DNA of 64,000 nucleotides from Leifsonia sp. C5G2 (GTDB lineage: Bacteria > Actinomycetota > Actinomycetes > Actinomycetales > Microbacteriaceae): contig NZ_JABFMV010000001.1 in NCBI RefSeq assembly GCF_013359685.1, positions 62,001 to 126,000 on the forward strand, read 5' to 3'. The position numbers and the translations under genes are program-made. A model generated the notes under the pieces. The model was not told the DNA's origin. It did not search any database and worked only from the letters and a program-made list of their open reading frames with translations. How positions within the stretch are numbered: the stretch's first letter is position 1; each line of letters starts with the position of its first letter. Positions 16,419-25,687 of this stretch are shown piece by piece.

Positions 16419-17707
16419 CCGCCGACCTCCCGCTGGCCGGAGGAGACCGGCTCGTGGAGGGCTGCGGCGCCCGGCTGCGGCTGGGCCGCGGGCCACAGGA
16501 TGGTCACCGTCGTCCCCTCGCCCGGCACGGAGGCGATCTCGGCGGTCCCGCCGACCTTCGCGATCCGGTCCCGGATGCTGATCCGCAGCCCCAGCCGCTC
16601 CGCCGGCACCTCCGACTCGCTGAAGCCGCGGCCGTCGTCCCGCACGACGACCTCCACGGTCGCCGCCGGGCTCCCGCCGCGGATCGAGACGCTGCGCGCG
16701 ACCTCCGGCCCGCCCGCATGCTGGATGCTGTTCACCATCGCCTGCACGGCGGCCGAGTAGAGGGCGTCGGCGACGTTCACGGGCAGGGTGTGCACCTCGA
16801 CGTCGCGCACCTCCACCTCGAACGGCGAGGAGAACGCGTTCGCCGCCGTGACGAGCCGGTCGGAGAGACTGTCGAGCCCGACGAGCGACTGGTCCTCCGG
16901 CGGCGCCGCCTCGGCCGCGTGGAGGTGCCCGATGGCGTCGGCGGCCATCGCGGCGGCCAGCTCCTTCTGCTCGGGCGACCGCGCCGACGCGGCCGACAGG
17001 AGCGTCGTGAGCACGCTGTCGTGCACGATCGCATCGACCTGCACGCGCTCGACCTCGGTGGCGTGCTGCCGGACCGCCGTCGCGTAACGCGCGAGCGCCT
17101 GGCTCTGGGCCGCGTCCACCGCGCTCGATGCCTGGCGCATCATCGCGATGATGGCGAGGATGACGCCGCCGAGGATGATGGCGTAGATCGTGTCGAGGGC
17201 GGCCAGCTCGAAGCCGACCCCGCCGCCGGCCGGAAGAGCACGGACGACGCCGTAGGCGATCGGCGCGATGAAGGTGTACGCGATCGCGAGCCAGAGCGGG
17301 TAGGCCACGGCGGCGAACGCCGTGAACACCGAGCAGAGGAACCAGACCCACGGCTTGTCGGAGCCGAACGCGCTCGGGTGGGCCACCAGCAGCGGCCAGG
17401 TGACGATCGCGGCGAGGTAGACGACGGCGAGGACGCCCATGGCGATCTTCACGCCCCGCTGCACGATCGCGAGCAGGACGGTGAAGGCGAGGCCGCCGAA
17501 CACGATGACCAGCCACACGAGACCCCACGGCTCGCGCAGGTCCTTCAGCTGGCCGAGCGCCGTCGGGAGGGTCTGCAGGCCGAAGACGAGGCCGAAGGCC
17601 GAGACCGTGCGATCGGCGATGCGCTCGATGCGCGCCCGGCTGAGGGGGTTGCGGGGCTTCGCCGACTCCAGCGGGAGCCCCGGGCGGACCCCGCTAGGAG
17701 CGCTCAT
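16415..17707 (-). CDS. Two-component sensor histidine kinase (NarL/DesK-type)
   Basis: 430 residues. About six membrane segments span residues 33-190, then a helical dimerisation region with the phospho-acceptor His near 229 (VDAIVHDSVLTTLLSAA) and an HATPase domain: N-box NSIQHAGG near 326, G1 box RDDGRGF near 356-362, and EGTTVTILWP. This is the layout of LytTR-independent, NarL-partnered kinases. It overlaps the response regulator by 14 bases upstream and the kinase-like protein by 4 bases downstream, forming a three-gene unit. The signal is unknown. Confidence 0.9.
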   Translation of the reverse strand: MSAPSGVRPGLPLESAKPRNPLSRARIERIADRTVSAFGLVFGLQTLPTALGQLKDLREPWGLVWLVIVFGGLAFTVLLAIVQRGVKIAMGVLAVVYLAAIVTWPLLVAHPSAFGSDKPWVWFLCSVFTAFAAVAYPLWLAIAYTFIAPIAYGVVRALPAGGGVGFELAALDTIYAIILGGVILAIIAMMRQASSAVDAAQSQALARYATAVRQHATEVERVQVDAIVHDSVLTTLLSAASARSPEQKELAAAMAADAIGHLHAAEAAPPEDQSLVGLDSLSDRLVTAANAFSSPFEVEVRDVEVHTLPVNVADALYSAAVQAMVNSIQHAGGPEVARSVSIRGGSPAATVEVVVRDDGRGFSESEVPAERLGLRISIRDRIAKVGGTAEIASVPGEGTTVTILWPAAQPQPGAAALHEPVSSGQREVGG

Positions 17708-18353
17708 TGCCCGTCTCGGGATCGAGCCCGGGGAGGATGCCGTCCTCCACCGCCCGCCGGAGGAGGTCCACCTTGGTCGGGGCGGGACGGCCGACCTCCA
17801 CGTACTTGACGCGGATGCGGTCGAGGTACTCGCGTGCGGTCGAGTTCGCGATGCCCAGCTGGGCGGCGACCGCCTTCAGCGGGAGGCCGGAGGCGTAGAG
17901 GTGGAGCACATCGCGCTCCCGGCGGCCGAGCTGCGCCTTCGCGAAGTCGCTGTCTGCATCGATCGCGGTCGCCCACTCCAGGTTGTTGAGCACGTCGCCC
18001 CGGGCGACGGTCGCGATCGCGCTGATGACCGTCGTGGTCGGCGAGGACTTCGGGATGACACCGGCGGCGCCCGCGGCGAGCGCCTCGCGCACGCTGGCGA
18101 CGCGGTCGGCGATGCTGTGCACCAGCACGGCCGCGCCCGTGGCCTGGGCGCGCTTGACGTTGTCGGTCACCTTGGAGCCGTCGCCGAGGGAGAGGTCGAG
18201 CACGACGACGTCGCACTCCTGCGAGCCCAGCTGGGCGACGAAGTCGTCGACGGTGGGTGCGGTGACGACCACCTCGTACCCCGCGTCCTGACAGGCCGCC
18301 TTCAGCCCCAGACGCACGGACTCGTGATCGTCGACGATTGCCACCCGCACCAT
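17694..18353 (-). CDS. NarL/FixJ-family response regulator
   Basis: 219 residues from ATG 18353 (ATG 18360-18362 also in frame). Receiver domain with acidic pair Asp8-Asp9, phospho-acceptor Asp53 (VVLDLSLGDG) and the conserved Lys in VIPKSSP; C-terminal LuxR-type helix-turn-helix, RRERDVLHLYASGLPLKAVA with AQLGIANSTAREYLDRIR. First gene of the regulator, kinase, kinase-like unit. TACGAT (18366-18361) lies seven bases ahead of the start, suggesting a leaderless transcript. It probably controls an envelope or lipid process, but no target is evident. Confidence 0.92.
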   Translation of the reverse strand: MVRVAIVDDHESVRLGLKAACQDAGYEVVVTAPTVDDFVAQLGSQECDVVVLDLSLGDGSKVTDNVKRAQATGAAVLVHSIADRVASVREALAAGAAGVIPKSSPTTTVISAIATVARGDVLNNLEWATAIDADSDFAKAQLGRRERDVLHLYASGLPLKAVAAQLGIANSTAREYLDRIRVKYVEVGRPAPTKVDLLRRAVEDGILPGLDPETGNERS

Positions 18354-18397
18354 GCTGACCATCGTAGGGGGTGAACGCTCTCAGGAGGGCGGACCGC

Positions 18398-19690
18398 TCA
18401 GCGCGTCAGCGTGGCGACCGCTTCGACGTGGTGCGTGTTCGGGAAGAGGTCGAACGCGCGCATCCCGCGCAGAGCGTAGCCGTGACCGGCGAAGAACGCG
18501 AGGTCGCGGGCGAGAGCCACGGGGTCGCAGGCGACGTAGACGACCTGCGCGGGGTCGAGCGACGAGATCGCGTCGACCACCTCGCGTCCGGCGCCGGAGC
18601 GCGGCGGGTCGAGCACGACCGTGGCCGCGCGCAGGCGGGCGCGCTCGGTCGCAGAGGCGTCGGATGCGAGCCGGGCGACGAAGCGCTCCACCCGGTCCGT
18701 GACCGCGGCGGCGCCCACCCAGTCGGCGAGGTTCTCCGCGGCGTCGTCGGTGGCGGCCTCGCTGCTCTCGACCGACGTGATGCGCAGCGTGGAGCCGAAG
18801 CGGTCGCCCAGCGCCGCGGCCAGGAGCCCGACGCCGCCGTAGAGGTCGAGGTTGGCGGCGCGCGGGTCGAACAGCGCCTCGTCGACGGCGGACGCGACCG
18901 CGGTCGTCAGGGTCTGCGCCGCTCCGCGGTGCACCTGCCAGAATCCGCGGGCGTCGAGGCGGAACTCGCGGTCGCCGACGCGCTCCCGGATGGGAACGGG
19001 CGCGCGGCGCGGACGCACGGTGCGTCTTCCCGAGCGGACCGGCGGTTCGTTGACGAGCACGTGCGACGCGCCGAGGCCCGTGGCCACCACATCCACCGAC
19101 TCGGCACCGGGGAAGAGCCGGCCGAACGGCGTGGCCTCCTGCACGAGAGGGGTCGCCAGCGGGTGGTCCTCGACCGGGATGACCGTGTGCGACCGCGGGG
19201 CGAACGGGCCGATCCGGCCTTCCGCGTCGACCTGCAGGCGCACCCGCGTGCGCCACCCGGTGCCGTCCGGGGTCTCGTCGTCGACGGGCTCGACCTCCAC
19301 CCGGCCGCCGCCGAGGCCCGCCGCGGCGATGGCCTCGGGCGCGAGCTTCGCAGTGCGCTGCAGGGCGTCCTCGATCACCCGGCGCTTCAGCTCGCGCTGG
19401 TGCTCCAGCCGGATGTGGCCGAACTCTGCGCCGCCCGCGCGCTGCCCCGGCGCGCGGTCGACGGAGGCCGCCGACCACACGTGCGGCTGCCGCTCAGCCG
19501 ACGCCTCCACGACCTCCACCACCTCGCCGCGCCAGAACCGGTCGTGGCTGGTGTCCGCGATGCGGGCGCGCACCCGCTCCCCCGGCATCGTGTCCGGCAC
19601 GAAGACGACCCGTCCCTCGTGGCGGGCGACGAACACGCCTCCGTGGGCGACGTTGGTAATGTCGAGCTCGACCTCGTCCTTCTGGGGCAT
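18398..19690 (-). CDS. Class I SAM-dependent RNA methyltransferase (RlmCD/TrmA-like)
   Basis: Methylates a uridine at C5 in rRNA or tRNA. 430 residues. N-terminal TRAM RNA-binding domain (ELDITNVAHGGVFVARHEG), then the Rossmann methyltransferase: ANLDLYGGVGLLAAALG for SAM, VVLDPPRSGAGREV and the catalytic Cys in VVYVACDPVALARDL. The four-Cys iron-sulfur motif of RlmD is not visible. Start ATG 19690 puts the TRAM domain at the N-terminus. Divergent from maf with only 24 bases between them. Target RNA cannot be assigned. Confidence 0.9.
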   Translation of the reverse strand: MPQKDEVELDITNVAHGGVFVARHEGRVVFVPDTMPGERVRARIADTSHDRFWRGEVVEVVEASAERQPHVWSAASVDRAPGQRAGGAEFGHIRLEHQRELKRRVIEDALQRTAKLAPEAIAAAGLGGGRVEVEPVDDETPDGTGWRTRVRLQVDAEGRIGPFAPRSHTVIPVEDHPLATPLVQEATPFGRLFPGAESVDVVATGLGASHVLVNEPPVRSGRRTVRPRRAPVPIRERVGDREFRLDARGFWQVHRGAAQTLTTAVASAVDEALFDPRAANLDLYGGVGLLAAALGDRFGSTLRITSVESSEAATDDAAENLADWVGAAAVTDRVERFVARLASDASATERARLRAATVVLDPPRSGAGREVVDAISSLDPAQVVYVACDPVALARDLAFFAGHGYALRGMRAFDLFPNTHHVEAVATLTR

Positions 19691-19714
19691 CCTTCGAGCA
19701 TCCCACAGGTGACC

Positions 19715-20353
19715 ATGCGCCTCTACCTCGCCTCCACCTCGCCCGCCCGGCTCGCCCTGCTGCGGGCGGCGGGCATCGAGCCGATCGTCGTGCCGTCGCA
19801 CGTCGACGAGCCGGCCGCGGTCGCGGCGGCGGAGGCCGAGCACGGGCCGCTCGACGCCGGCAGGATGGTGCAGCTGCTCGCCCGTCTCAAAGCGGAGGCC
19901 GTGCGCGGCACCCTGGACGGGGAGCCCATCGACGGGCTCATCCTGGGCGGCGACTCCGCCTTCGCGATCGACGGCGCCATCCACGGCAAGCCGCACCTCC
20001 CCGAGGTCGCACGGGACCGCTGGCTGCAGCAGCGCGGCCGCACGGGCGTGCTGCACTCCGGCCATTGGCTGATCGACCACCGGGAGGGGCGCGAGAACGC
20101 CGCCGCCGGCCGTACCGCGGTCGCGTCGGTGACCTTCGCCGACGTGACCGACGCCGAGATCGACGCGTACGTCGCGAGCGGAGAGCCGCTGGAGGTGGCC
20201 GGGGCGTTCACGATCGACAGCCTCGGCGGCCCGTTCATCACCGCGGTGGACGGCGACCCGAGCACCGTGGTCGGACTCTCGCTCTCGACGCTGCGCGAGA
20301 TGGTGCGCGAGCTCGGCGTGGAGTGGACCTCGCTCTGGAATCGCGGCCGCTGA
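19715..20353 (+). CDS. maf: Maf family nucleotide pyrophosphatase
   Basis: House-cleaning enzyme that hydrolyses dTTP, UTP or modified nucleotides. 212 residues. Starts MRLYLASTSPARLALLRAAG, the Maf substrate loop S-x-S-x-x-R, followed by LGGDSAFAIDG and the acidic ITAVDGDPSTVVGLSL segment near the C-terminus. A GTG at 19709 is an alternative start. Maf sits between the epsilon and alpha carboxylase genes in mycobacteria too (recalled), so this neighbourhood is conserved. Confidence 0.93.
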   Translation: MRLYLASTSPARLALLRAAGIEPIVVPSHVDEPAAVAAAEAEHGPLDAGRMVQLLARLKAEAVRGTLDGEPIDGLILGGDSAFAIDGAIHGKPHLPEVARDRWLQQRGRTGVLHSGHWLIDHREGRENAAAGRTAVASVTFADVTDAEIDAYVASGEPLEVAGAFTIDSLGGPFITAVDGDPSTVVGLSLSTLREMVRELGVEWTSLWNRGR

Positions 20354-20445
20354 CCCGCGGACGATGTCCCGGCGTTGTAGGCTGCATGAGTTTCGCGGGC
20401 ACCATTTTTGTCGGGTTCGCCCAAATCCACTCTGATATCGAGCAA

Positions 20446-20451
20446 TAGGCT
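20446..20451 (+). promoter_or_regulatory. -10 box for acyl-CoA carboxylase alpha subunit
   Basis: TAGGCT eight bases before the GTG at 20460; predicted transcript start is 20457-20458, giving a leader of at most two or three bases. Upstream 20400-20445 is relatively A+T-rich. Confidence 0.4.
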
Positions 20452-20459
20452 AGGGAACT

Positions 20460-22223
20460 GTGCCACGTATCACCAAGGTTTTGATCGCCAACCGCGGCGA
20501 GATCGCCGTCCGCGTCATCCGTGCGGCGAAGGACAGCGGCATCGCGTCCGTCGCCGTGTACGCGGACCAGGATCGCGACGCCCTCCATGTCCGGCTCGCG
20601 GACGAGGCCTATGCGCTGGACGGGACCACGAGCGCCGAGACGTACCTCGTCATCGACAAGCTGCTCTCGGTGGCGCGCCGCTCCGGCGCGGACGCCGTGC
20701 ACCCGGGCTACGGCTTCCTGGCCGAGAACGCGGACTTCGCGCGCGCCGTCATCGGTGCGGGGCTGACCTGGATCGGGCCGTCTCCCGAGGCCATCGAGCG
20801 CCTGGGCGACAAGGTCTCGGCCCGGCACGTCGCCGAGAAGGTCGGCGCACCGCTGGCACCGGGCACGCTGAACCCGGTCGCCGACGCAGCCGAGGTGCTC
20901 GACTTCGTCGACGTGTACGGCCTGCCGGTCGCCATCAAGGCGGCGTTCGGCGGCGGCGGACGCGGCCTCAAGGTCGCCCGCGCCCGCGAGGAGGTCGCCG
21001 AGCTCTTCGAGTCGGCCACCCGTGAGGCGATCGCGGCGTTCGGCCGCGGCGAGTGCTTCGTCGAGAAGTACCTCGACCAGCCGCGCCACGTCGAGACCCA
21101 GTGCCTCGCCGACGCGTACGGCAACGTGGTCGTCGTCTCCACCCGCGACTGCTCGCTGCAGCGCCGCCACCAGAAGCTCGTCGAGGAGGCGCCGGCGCCG
21201 TTCCTGACGCCGGAGCAGACCGAGAAGCTGTACACATCGTCGAAGGCGATCCTCAAAGAGGTCGGCTACCAGGGGGCGGGCACCTGCGAGTTCCTCATCG
21301 GCAAGGACGGCACCGTCTCCTTCCTCGAGGTGAACACCCGCCTCCAGGTCGAGCATTGCGTCTCCGAGGAGGTCACCGGCATCGACCTGGTGCGCGAGCA
21401 GTTCCGCCTCGCCGAGGGCGGCGAGCTCGACTACGACGACCCGGCTCCGCTCGGCCACTCGTTCGAGTTCCGCATCAACGGCGAGGACGCCGGCCGCAAC
21501 TTCATCCCCTCCCCCGGTCCCGTGCACGTCTTCAAGGCGCCGGGCGGGCCCGGTGTCCGCATCGACAGCGGCATCCAGGCCGGCGACGTGATCAGCGGGT
21601 CCTTCGACTCCATGCTCGCCAAGCTGATCGTCACCGGCGCCAGCCGCGAGGAGGCGCTCGAGCGCTCCCGCCGCGCGCTCGACGAGTTCGAGGTCGCCGG
21701 GCTTCCGACCGTGCTCCCGTTCCACCGCGCCATCGTCCGCGACCCCGCGTTCGCCCCGCAGGACGGCGAGCCGTTCTCCGTCTACACCCGCTGGATCGAG
21801 ACCGAGTGGGTCAACGAGATCGAGCCGTGGTCGGGCGAGCTGGGCAACCAGCCGGCCGCGGAGCGCCGCAGCAACGTGGTGGTCGAGGTCGGCGGAAAGC
21901 GGATCGAGGTGTCGCTGCCCGCCAAGCTGCTGAGCGGTGGCGCCGGCGAGCCCGCCGCTGCTCCCGCGCCACGCCGTCGCGGCGCGTCGAGCGCGGTCGA
22001 CACGGCCACCGGCGACTCGGTCACCGCGCCCATGCAGGCGACCGTCGTGAAGGTCGCCGTCGCCGACGGCGACCCGGTCGTCAAGGGAGACCTGGTGCTC
22101 GTGCTCGAAGCCATGAAGATGGAGCAGCCGCTCACCGCCCACAAGGACGGCACGATCTCCGGCATCAACGCCGCGGTCGGCGAGACGGTCTCGTCGGGCC
22201 ACCTGCTGCTCAACATCGTCTGA
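20460..22223 (+). CDS. accA: Acyl-CoA carboxylase alpha subunit: biotin carboxylase and carrier protein
   Basis: 587 residues, the fused alpha subunit of actinobacterial acetyl/propionyl-CoA carboxylases. Biotin carboxylase domain opens [23 protein letters not shown]-grasp glycine loop [31 protein letters not shown] active-site segment; then an Ala/Pro-rich linker and a C-terminal biotinyl domain with EAMKMEQPL, biotin on Lys near 553. BirA (12243) is its ligase and the beta and epsilon subunits are at 13108-14966. GTG start at 20460. Supplies malonyl- or methylmalonyl-CoA for lipid synthesis. Confidence 0.95.
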   Translation: MPRITKVLIANRGEIAVRVIRAAKDSGIASVAVYADQDRDALHVRLADEAYALDGTTSAETYLVIDKLLSVARRSGADAVHPGYGFLAENADFARAVIGAGLTWIGPSPEAIERLGDKVSARHVAEKVGAPLAPGTLNPVADAAEVLDFVDVYGLPVAIKAAFGGGGRGLKVARAREEVAELFESATREAIAAFGRGECFVEKYLDQPRHVETQCLADAYGNVVVVSTRDCSLQRRHQKLVEEAPAPFLTPEQTEKLYTSSKAILKEVGYQGAGTCEFLIGKDGTVSFLEVNTRLQVEHCVSEEVTGIDLVREQFRLAEGGELDYDDPAPLGHSFEFRINGEDAGRNFIPSPGPVHVFKAPGGPGVRIDSGIQAGDVISGSFDSMLAKLIVTGASREEALERSRRALDEFEVAGLPTVLPFHRAIVRDPAFAPQDGEPFSVYTRWIETEWVNEIEPWSGELGNQPAAERRSNVVVEVGGKRIEVSLPAKLLSGGAGEPAAAPAPRRRGASSAVDTATGDSVTAPMQATVVKVAVADGDPVVKGDLVLVLEAMKMEQPLTAHKDGTISGINAAVGETVSSGHLLLNIV

Positions 22224-22244
22224 CGGCTCACACCGCCGCGCGCC

Positions 22245-22297
22245 ATTCGTGCCGAATGAGCGCTATTCGTGACGAATAGCGCTCATTCGGCACGAAT
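22245..22297. repeat. Perfect 53-base palindrome with TTCGTGACGAA core
   Basis: Arms of 26 bases (22245-22270 and 22272-22297) pair perfectly around one G at 22271. Inside each arm ATTCG and CGAAT elements recur, so the whole is built of nested copies of the motif seen in the 15291-15390 array. It lies between the convergent carboxylase and antiporter genes, 21 and 11 bases from their stop codons. May work as a two-way terminator, although it is neither G+C-rich nor followed by a T-run. Confidence 0.95.
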
Positions 22298-22308
22298 CGT
22301 GGAGCCGG

Positions 22309-24150
22309 TCATTCGCCCTTGAGGTCGATGCTGATCTCGTCGGCGTCGAGGTTGCTCAGGGCCCCGGCGAGCACGTCGGCGCTGAAGGTGCCGTCGTCGC
22401 GGGCGTCGAGGAGCGCGTCGCGCTGAGCCCGGATACGGGCGAGTCGTGCGGCCTTGTGCGCGGCGAACGCCTCCGGAGTCCGCTCCGTCGTCGACGGCAG
22501 CGGGACGGTCTCGCCCGCCTCGGAGAGCAGCTGGAGCAGCCGGCGACGCTCGTCGCGCTCCGCCTGCGGGTCGGCGGAGGCCGGCTTCACCAGTCGCAGC
22601 ACCAGGCCGAGCGTCCCGCCCTGCAGCAGCAGCGAGCCCGCGGCGACCAGGAACGCGATCAGCACCAGCACCGAGCGGCCCGGCGTCTCGTTCTGCGGCA
22701 GCGACTGCGCAGCGGCGACGGTGACCGCGCCGCGCATCCCGGCCCACACGACGATCGTGCCTTCGCGCCAGCCGAGCGGCGCGTCCGTGAAGTAGTCGAT
22801 GTCTGCCATGAGCCGCCGCAGGCGTGTGCCGAAGCGGGTGAGGTTCTCCACCGTCGGAACGCCGCGGCGGGCAAGCCGCCTGCGTCGCCGCTCCGCCTCC
22901 TTCGGAGAGACCGGCCGGGCACGGTCGGAGCGCGGGTCGGGGAAGAGGCCGCTGACCACCCCGTCCGCGACCTCGTTGCGGTCGTCGGCGCCGTCCAGCG
23001 CCGCACCTCCCTCGGCCGCGAGCTCGACACCCGCGGTGAGCGCACGCCCCTCCGGCGGTGCGATCCGCTGCGCGATCCCCCGCTGCACCGCCTCGGGGTC
23101 GGAGAGGTGCACCTGCAACTGCTCCAGCCGGGGTCGGATCCGCTGCCCGCGCCGATGCCTCCGCGCGAGCAGCGCGAGCAGCGGCGCCACGAACGCCGCC
23201 CGCACGAGGATGGTCAGCACCAGTGCGCCCGCCGCGATGCCGACGGCGGGGAGAACGCCCGAGTGATCCTCCTGCACCTTCTGCAGGATCCCGAACAGCT
23301 CGAGCCCCATGGTCAGGAAGATGAGGCCCTCGAGGATCAGCTCGACGGTCCGCCAGTTCTGCGCGTCCGACAGCCGGTGCTCCGGCGACAGCAGCCGCGG
23401 CGCCCTGCTGCCGGTCACGAGGCCCGCGACGACAGCGGCGACGAGGCCGGAGGCCCCGAGCGCCTCCGCGGGGATGGAGGCGAGGAACGGCACGGTGAAC
23501 GAGATCACGGTGTTGACGGTCGCATCCTTGACCCGCGAGCGGACACGCAGGTTGAGCCAGCCGACCACACCGCCGAACACGACGGCGACCAGCACCGAGT
23601 AGACGAACGACAGCGTCACCTCGCCGATCGTGAACGTCGCGACGGCCGCCGCAGCGATGGCCGCCCGCAGCAGCACCAAGGCCGTCGCGTCGTTGAGGAG
23701 GCTCTCCCCCTCCAGGATCGCGACCACGCGCGGCGAGATCCCCGCCCGTTTGACGATGCCCGTCGCGACGGCGTCCGTCGGGCTGACGATGGCGCCGAGG
23801 GCGATGCCCCAGCCGATGCCGAGACCCGGGATGAGCCACGCGAAGAACAACCCGAGCAGGACCGAGCTGACCACGACCAGCAGCACCGAGAGCCCGCCGA
23901 TCGCCCCGAACTCGCGCCGGAAGTTCATGGCGGGCATCGAGACCGACGCCGAGTACAGCAGCGGCGGCAGCACGCCGGCGATGATCCACTCCGGCTCGAT
24001 CGTCACCGCGGGAACGAAGGGCAGCAGACTGACCAGGATGCCCACCACCACGAGGATCAGTGGCGACGCCACCCCGAACTTCGGCCCGATGGTGGTCGCC
24101 GCCGCGATCGTGAGCACCGCCAGCACCCCGATGACGAGTGCGACCTCCAT
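22309..24150 (-). CDS. Cation/proton antiporter (CPA1 Na+/H+ exchanger family)
   Basis: 613-residue membrane protein with about twelve hydrophobic segments in the first 400 residues. Family motifs: GVASPLILVVVGILVSLLP, LPPLLYSASVSMPAMNF, GAIVSPTDAVATGIVKRAG with the ion-binding Asp, and EGESLLNDATALVLLRAAI. A long polar insert (about 310-420) precedes the last membrane segments (GTIVVWAGMRGAVTVAAAQS), and a charged cytoplasmic tail follows. Sixteen bases downstream of the flavoprotein gene on the same strand, probably co-transcribed. Role: sodium or potassium and pH balance. Confidence 0.9.
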   Translation of the reverse strand: MEVALVIGVLAVLTIAAATTIGPKFGVASPLILVVVGILVSLLPFVPAVTIEPEWIIAGVLPPLLYSASVSMPAMNFRREFGAIGGLSVLLVVVSSVLLGLFFAWLIPGLGIGWGIALGAIVSPTDAVATGIVKRAGISPRVVAILEGESLLNDATALVLLRAAIAAAAVATFTIGEVTLSFVYSVLVAVVFGGVVGWLNLRVRSRVKDATVNTVISFTVPFLASIPAEALGASGLVAAVVAGLVTGSRAPRLLSPEHRLSDAQNWRTVELILEGLIFLTMGLELFGILQKVQEDHSGVLPAVGIAAGALVLTILVRAAFVAPLLALLARRHRRGQRIRPRLEQLQVHLSDPEAVQRGIAQRIAPPEGRALTAGVELAAEGGAALDGADDRNEVADGVVSGLFPDPRSDRARPVSPKEAERRRRRLARRGVPTVENLTRFGTRLRRLMADIDYFTDAPLGWREGTIVVWAGMRGAVTVAAAQSLPQNETPGRSVLVLIAFLVAAGSLLLQGGTLGLVLRLVKPASADPQAERDERRRLLQLLSEAGETVPLPSTTERTPEAFAAHKAARLARIRAQRDALLDARDDGTFSADVLAGALSNLDADEISIDLKGE

Positions 24151-24166
24151 CCCCCGGATCCCCTCG

Positions 24167-25603
24167 TCAGAGCACGATGTGCATGGCCCGGGCCGCGTCG
24201 GTGATCGACCCCGAGAGCGACGGGTAGACGGTGAACGCCCGGGCTACCTGGTCGACCGTGAGCCGCTGCTCGACGGCGAGCGCGAGCGGGAAGATGAGCT
24301 CGGAGGCCCGCGGGGCGACGATCACGCCGCCGATGACCGTGCCGGAGCCGGTGCGTGCGAACAGCTTGACGAAACCGTCGCGGATGCCGAGCATCTTGGC
24401 GCGCGGGTTGGATTTGAGCGGCAGCTTGTAGATGTCGCCCTGGGCGATGCCCTCCTCGATCTGCTTCTGGCTCCAGCCGACCGTCGCGATCTCGGGCTGG
24501 GTGAAGATGTTGGAGCTCACGTTGCGCAGCTCGATCGGGCTGACCGCGTCGCCCATGGCGTGGAACACGGCGGTGCGGCCCTGCATCGAGGCGACGGACG
24601 CCAGCGGGAGCGAGTCGGAGCAGTCGCCGGCGGCGTAGATGTTCGGGATGGACGTGCGCGCGACACGGTTGACGCGGATGTGCCCGCTCTTGGTCAGCTG
24701 GACGCCGGCCTCCTCCAGCCCGATCCCGGCCGTATTCGGCACAGAGCCGACCGCCATCAGGCAGTGCGAGCCCTCGATCGTGCGGCCGTCGGTGAGGGTG
24801 GCGACCACGCCGTCCTCCGTGCGCACCACCGACTCGGCGCGCGACTTGGAGAGCACCTGCATGCCGTTGCGCCGGAAGACGTTCTCGATAACGCCGGCCG
24901 CATCCGCGTCCTCCCCCGGGAGCACCTGGTCGCGGGAGGAGATGAGCGTCACCTTCGACCCGAGCGCCGTGTAGGCGGAGGCGAACTCGGCGCCGGTGAC
25001 GCCCGAGCCGACGACGATGAGGTGCGTCGGCACCGACTGCAGGTCGTAGAGCTGGGTCCAGGTGAGGATGCGCTCGCCGTCCGGGATGGCGGATGGCAGC
25101 ATGCGCGGGCTCGCGCCGACGGCGACGACGATCGTGTCGGCCTCCACCCGGTCGAAGTCCGTGCCGCTGTCGCCCTTCGAGGTGGAGACGATGACGGCGC
25201 TCGACCCGTCGAGCCTGCCCTCGCCGGTCACGATCCGGACGCCGGAGCGCACCAGCTCTGCGCGCATGTCCTCCGACTGCTGCCGTGCGAGCCCGACCAG
25301 CCGCTTGTTCACGGCGGCGAGGTTGACCGCGATCTCGGGGCGGACCGGCTTGCCGGTCTCTCCGCGGGAGAAGAACTGGACGCCGAGATCGGTCGCCTCG
25401 CCGAGCGAGTTGGTCGCCTCCGCGGTCGCGATGAGGCTCTTCGAGGGCACGACGTCGGTGATGACGGCCGAACCGCCGACACCGGAGCGCTCGACGATCG
25501 TCACATCCGCTCCGAGCTGGGCGCCCGCGAGGGCCGCCTCGTAGCCGCCCGGGCCGCCGCCGAGGACGGCGATGCGCTGCTTCCGCTCGAATTCATAGGC
25601 CAT
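24167..25603 (-). CDS. Flavoprotein disulfide reductase family protein lacking redox cysteines (LpdA-like)
   Basis: 478 residues. FAD-binding IAVLGGGPGGYEAALAGAQLG, NAD(P)-binding LIVVGSGVTGAEFASAYTAL, FAD-binding NIYAAGDCSD and a C-terminal dimerisation domain (SNIFTQPEIATVGWS, AFTVYPSLSG). Where lipoamide dehydrogenases have C-x4-C, this protein reads GGSAVITDVVPSKSL, with no cysteine. Mycobacterial LpdA (Rv3303c), described as a quinone reductase, likewise lacks them, so this is probably an NAD(P)H:quinone oxidoreductase. ATG 25612 is an alternative start. Divergent from purine nucleoside phosphorylase, a pairing also seen near Rv3303c-Rv3307. Confidence 0.9.
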   Translation of the reverse strand: MAYEFERKQRIAVLGGGPGGYEAALAGAQLGADVTIVERSGVGGSAVITDVVPSKSLIATAEATNSLGEATDLGVQFFSRGETGKPVRPEIAVNLAAVNKRLVGLARQQSEDMRAELVRSGVRIVTGEGRLDGSSAVIVSTSKGDSGTDFDRVEADTIVVAVGASPRMLPSAIPDGERILTWTQLYDLQSVPTHLIVVGSGVTGAEFASAYTALGSKVTLISSRDQVLPGEDADAAGVIENVFRRNGMQVLSKSRAESVVRTEDGVVATLTDGRTIEGSHCLMAVGSVPNTAGIGLEEAGVQLTKSGHIRVNRVARTSIPNIYAAGDCSDSLPLASVASMQGRTAVFHAMGDAVSPIELRNVSSNIFTQPEIATVGWSQKQIEEGIAQGDIYKLPLKSNPRAKMLGIRDGFVKLFARTGSGTVIGGVIVAPRASELIFPLALAVEQRLTVDQVARAFTVYPSLSGSITDAARAMHIVL

Positions 25604-25675
25604 GCCCCCCATTCTTCCGTATGGGCTGCACCGATGCGCACCCCGTCGCCCGCCCTGTGGACAGCGGCCCGTCAG

Positions 25676-25681
25676 TAGAGT
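25676..25681 (+). promoter_or_regulatory. -10 box of leaderless purine nucleoside phosphorylase gene
   Basis: TAGAGT followed by TGGCTC and the ATG at 25688. No ribosome-binding sequence precedes the ATG, supporting leaderless translation. Confidence 0.5.
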
Positions 25682-25687
25682 TGGCTC

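Noticed and set aside
24167-25603. Loss of redox cysteines taken as a pseudogene sign
   Set aside because: All other cofactor motifs and full length are kept, and known LpdA-type quinone reductases also lack the pair.
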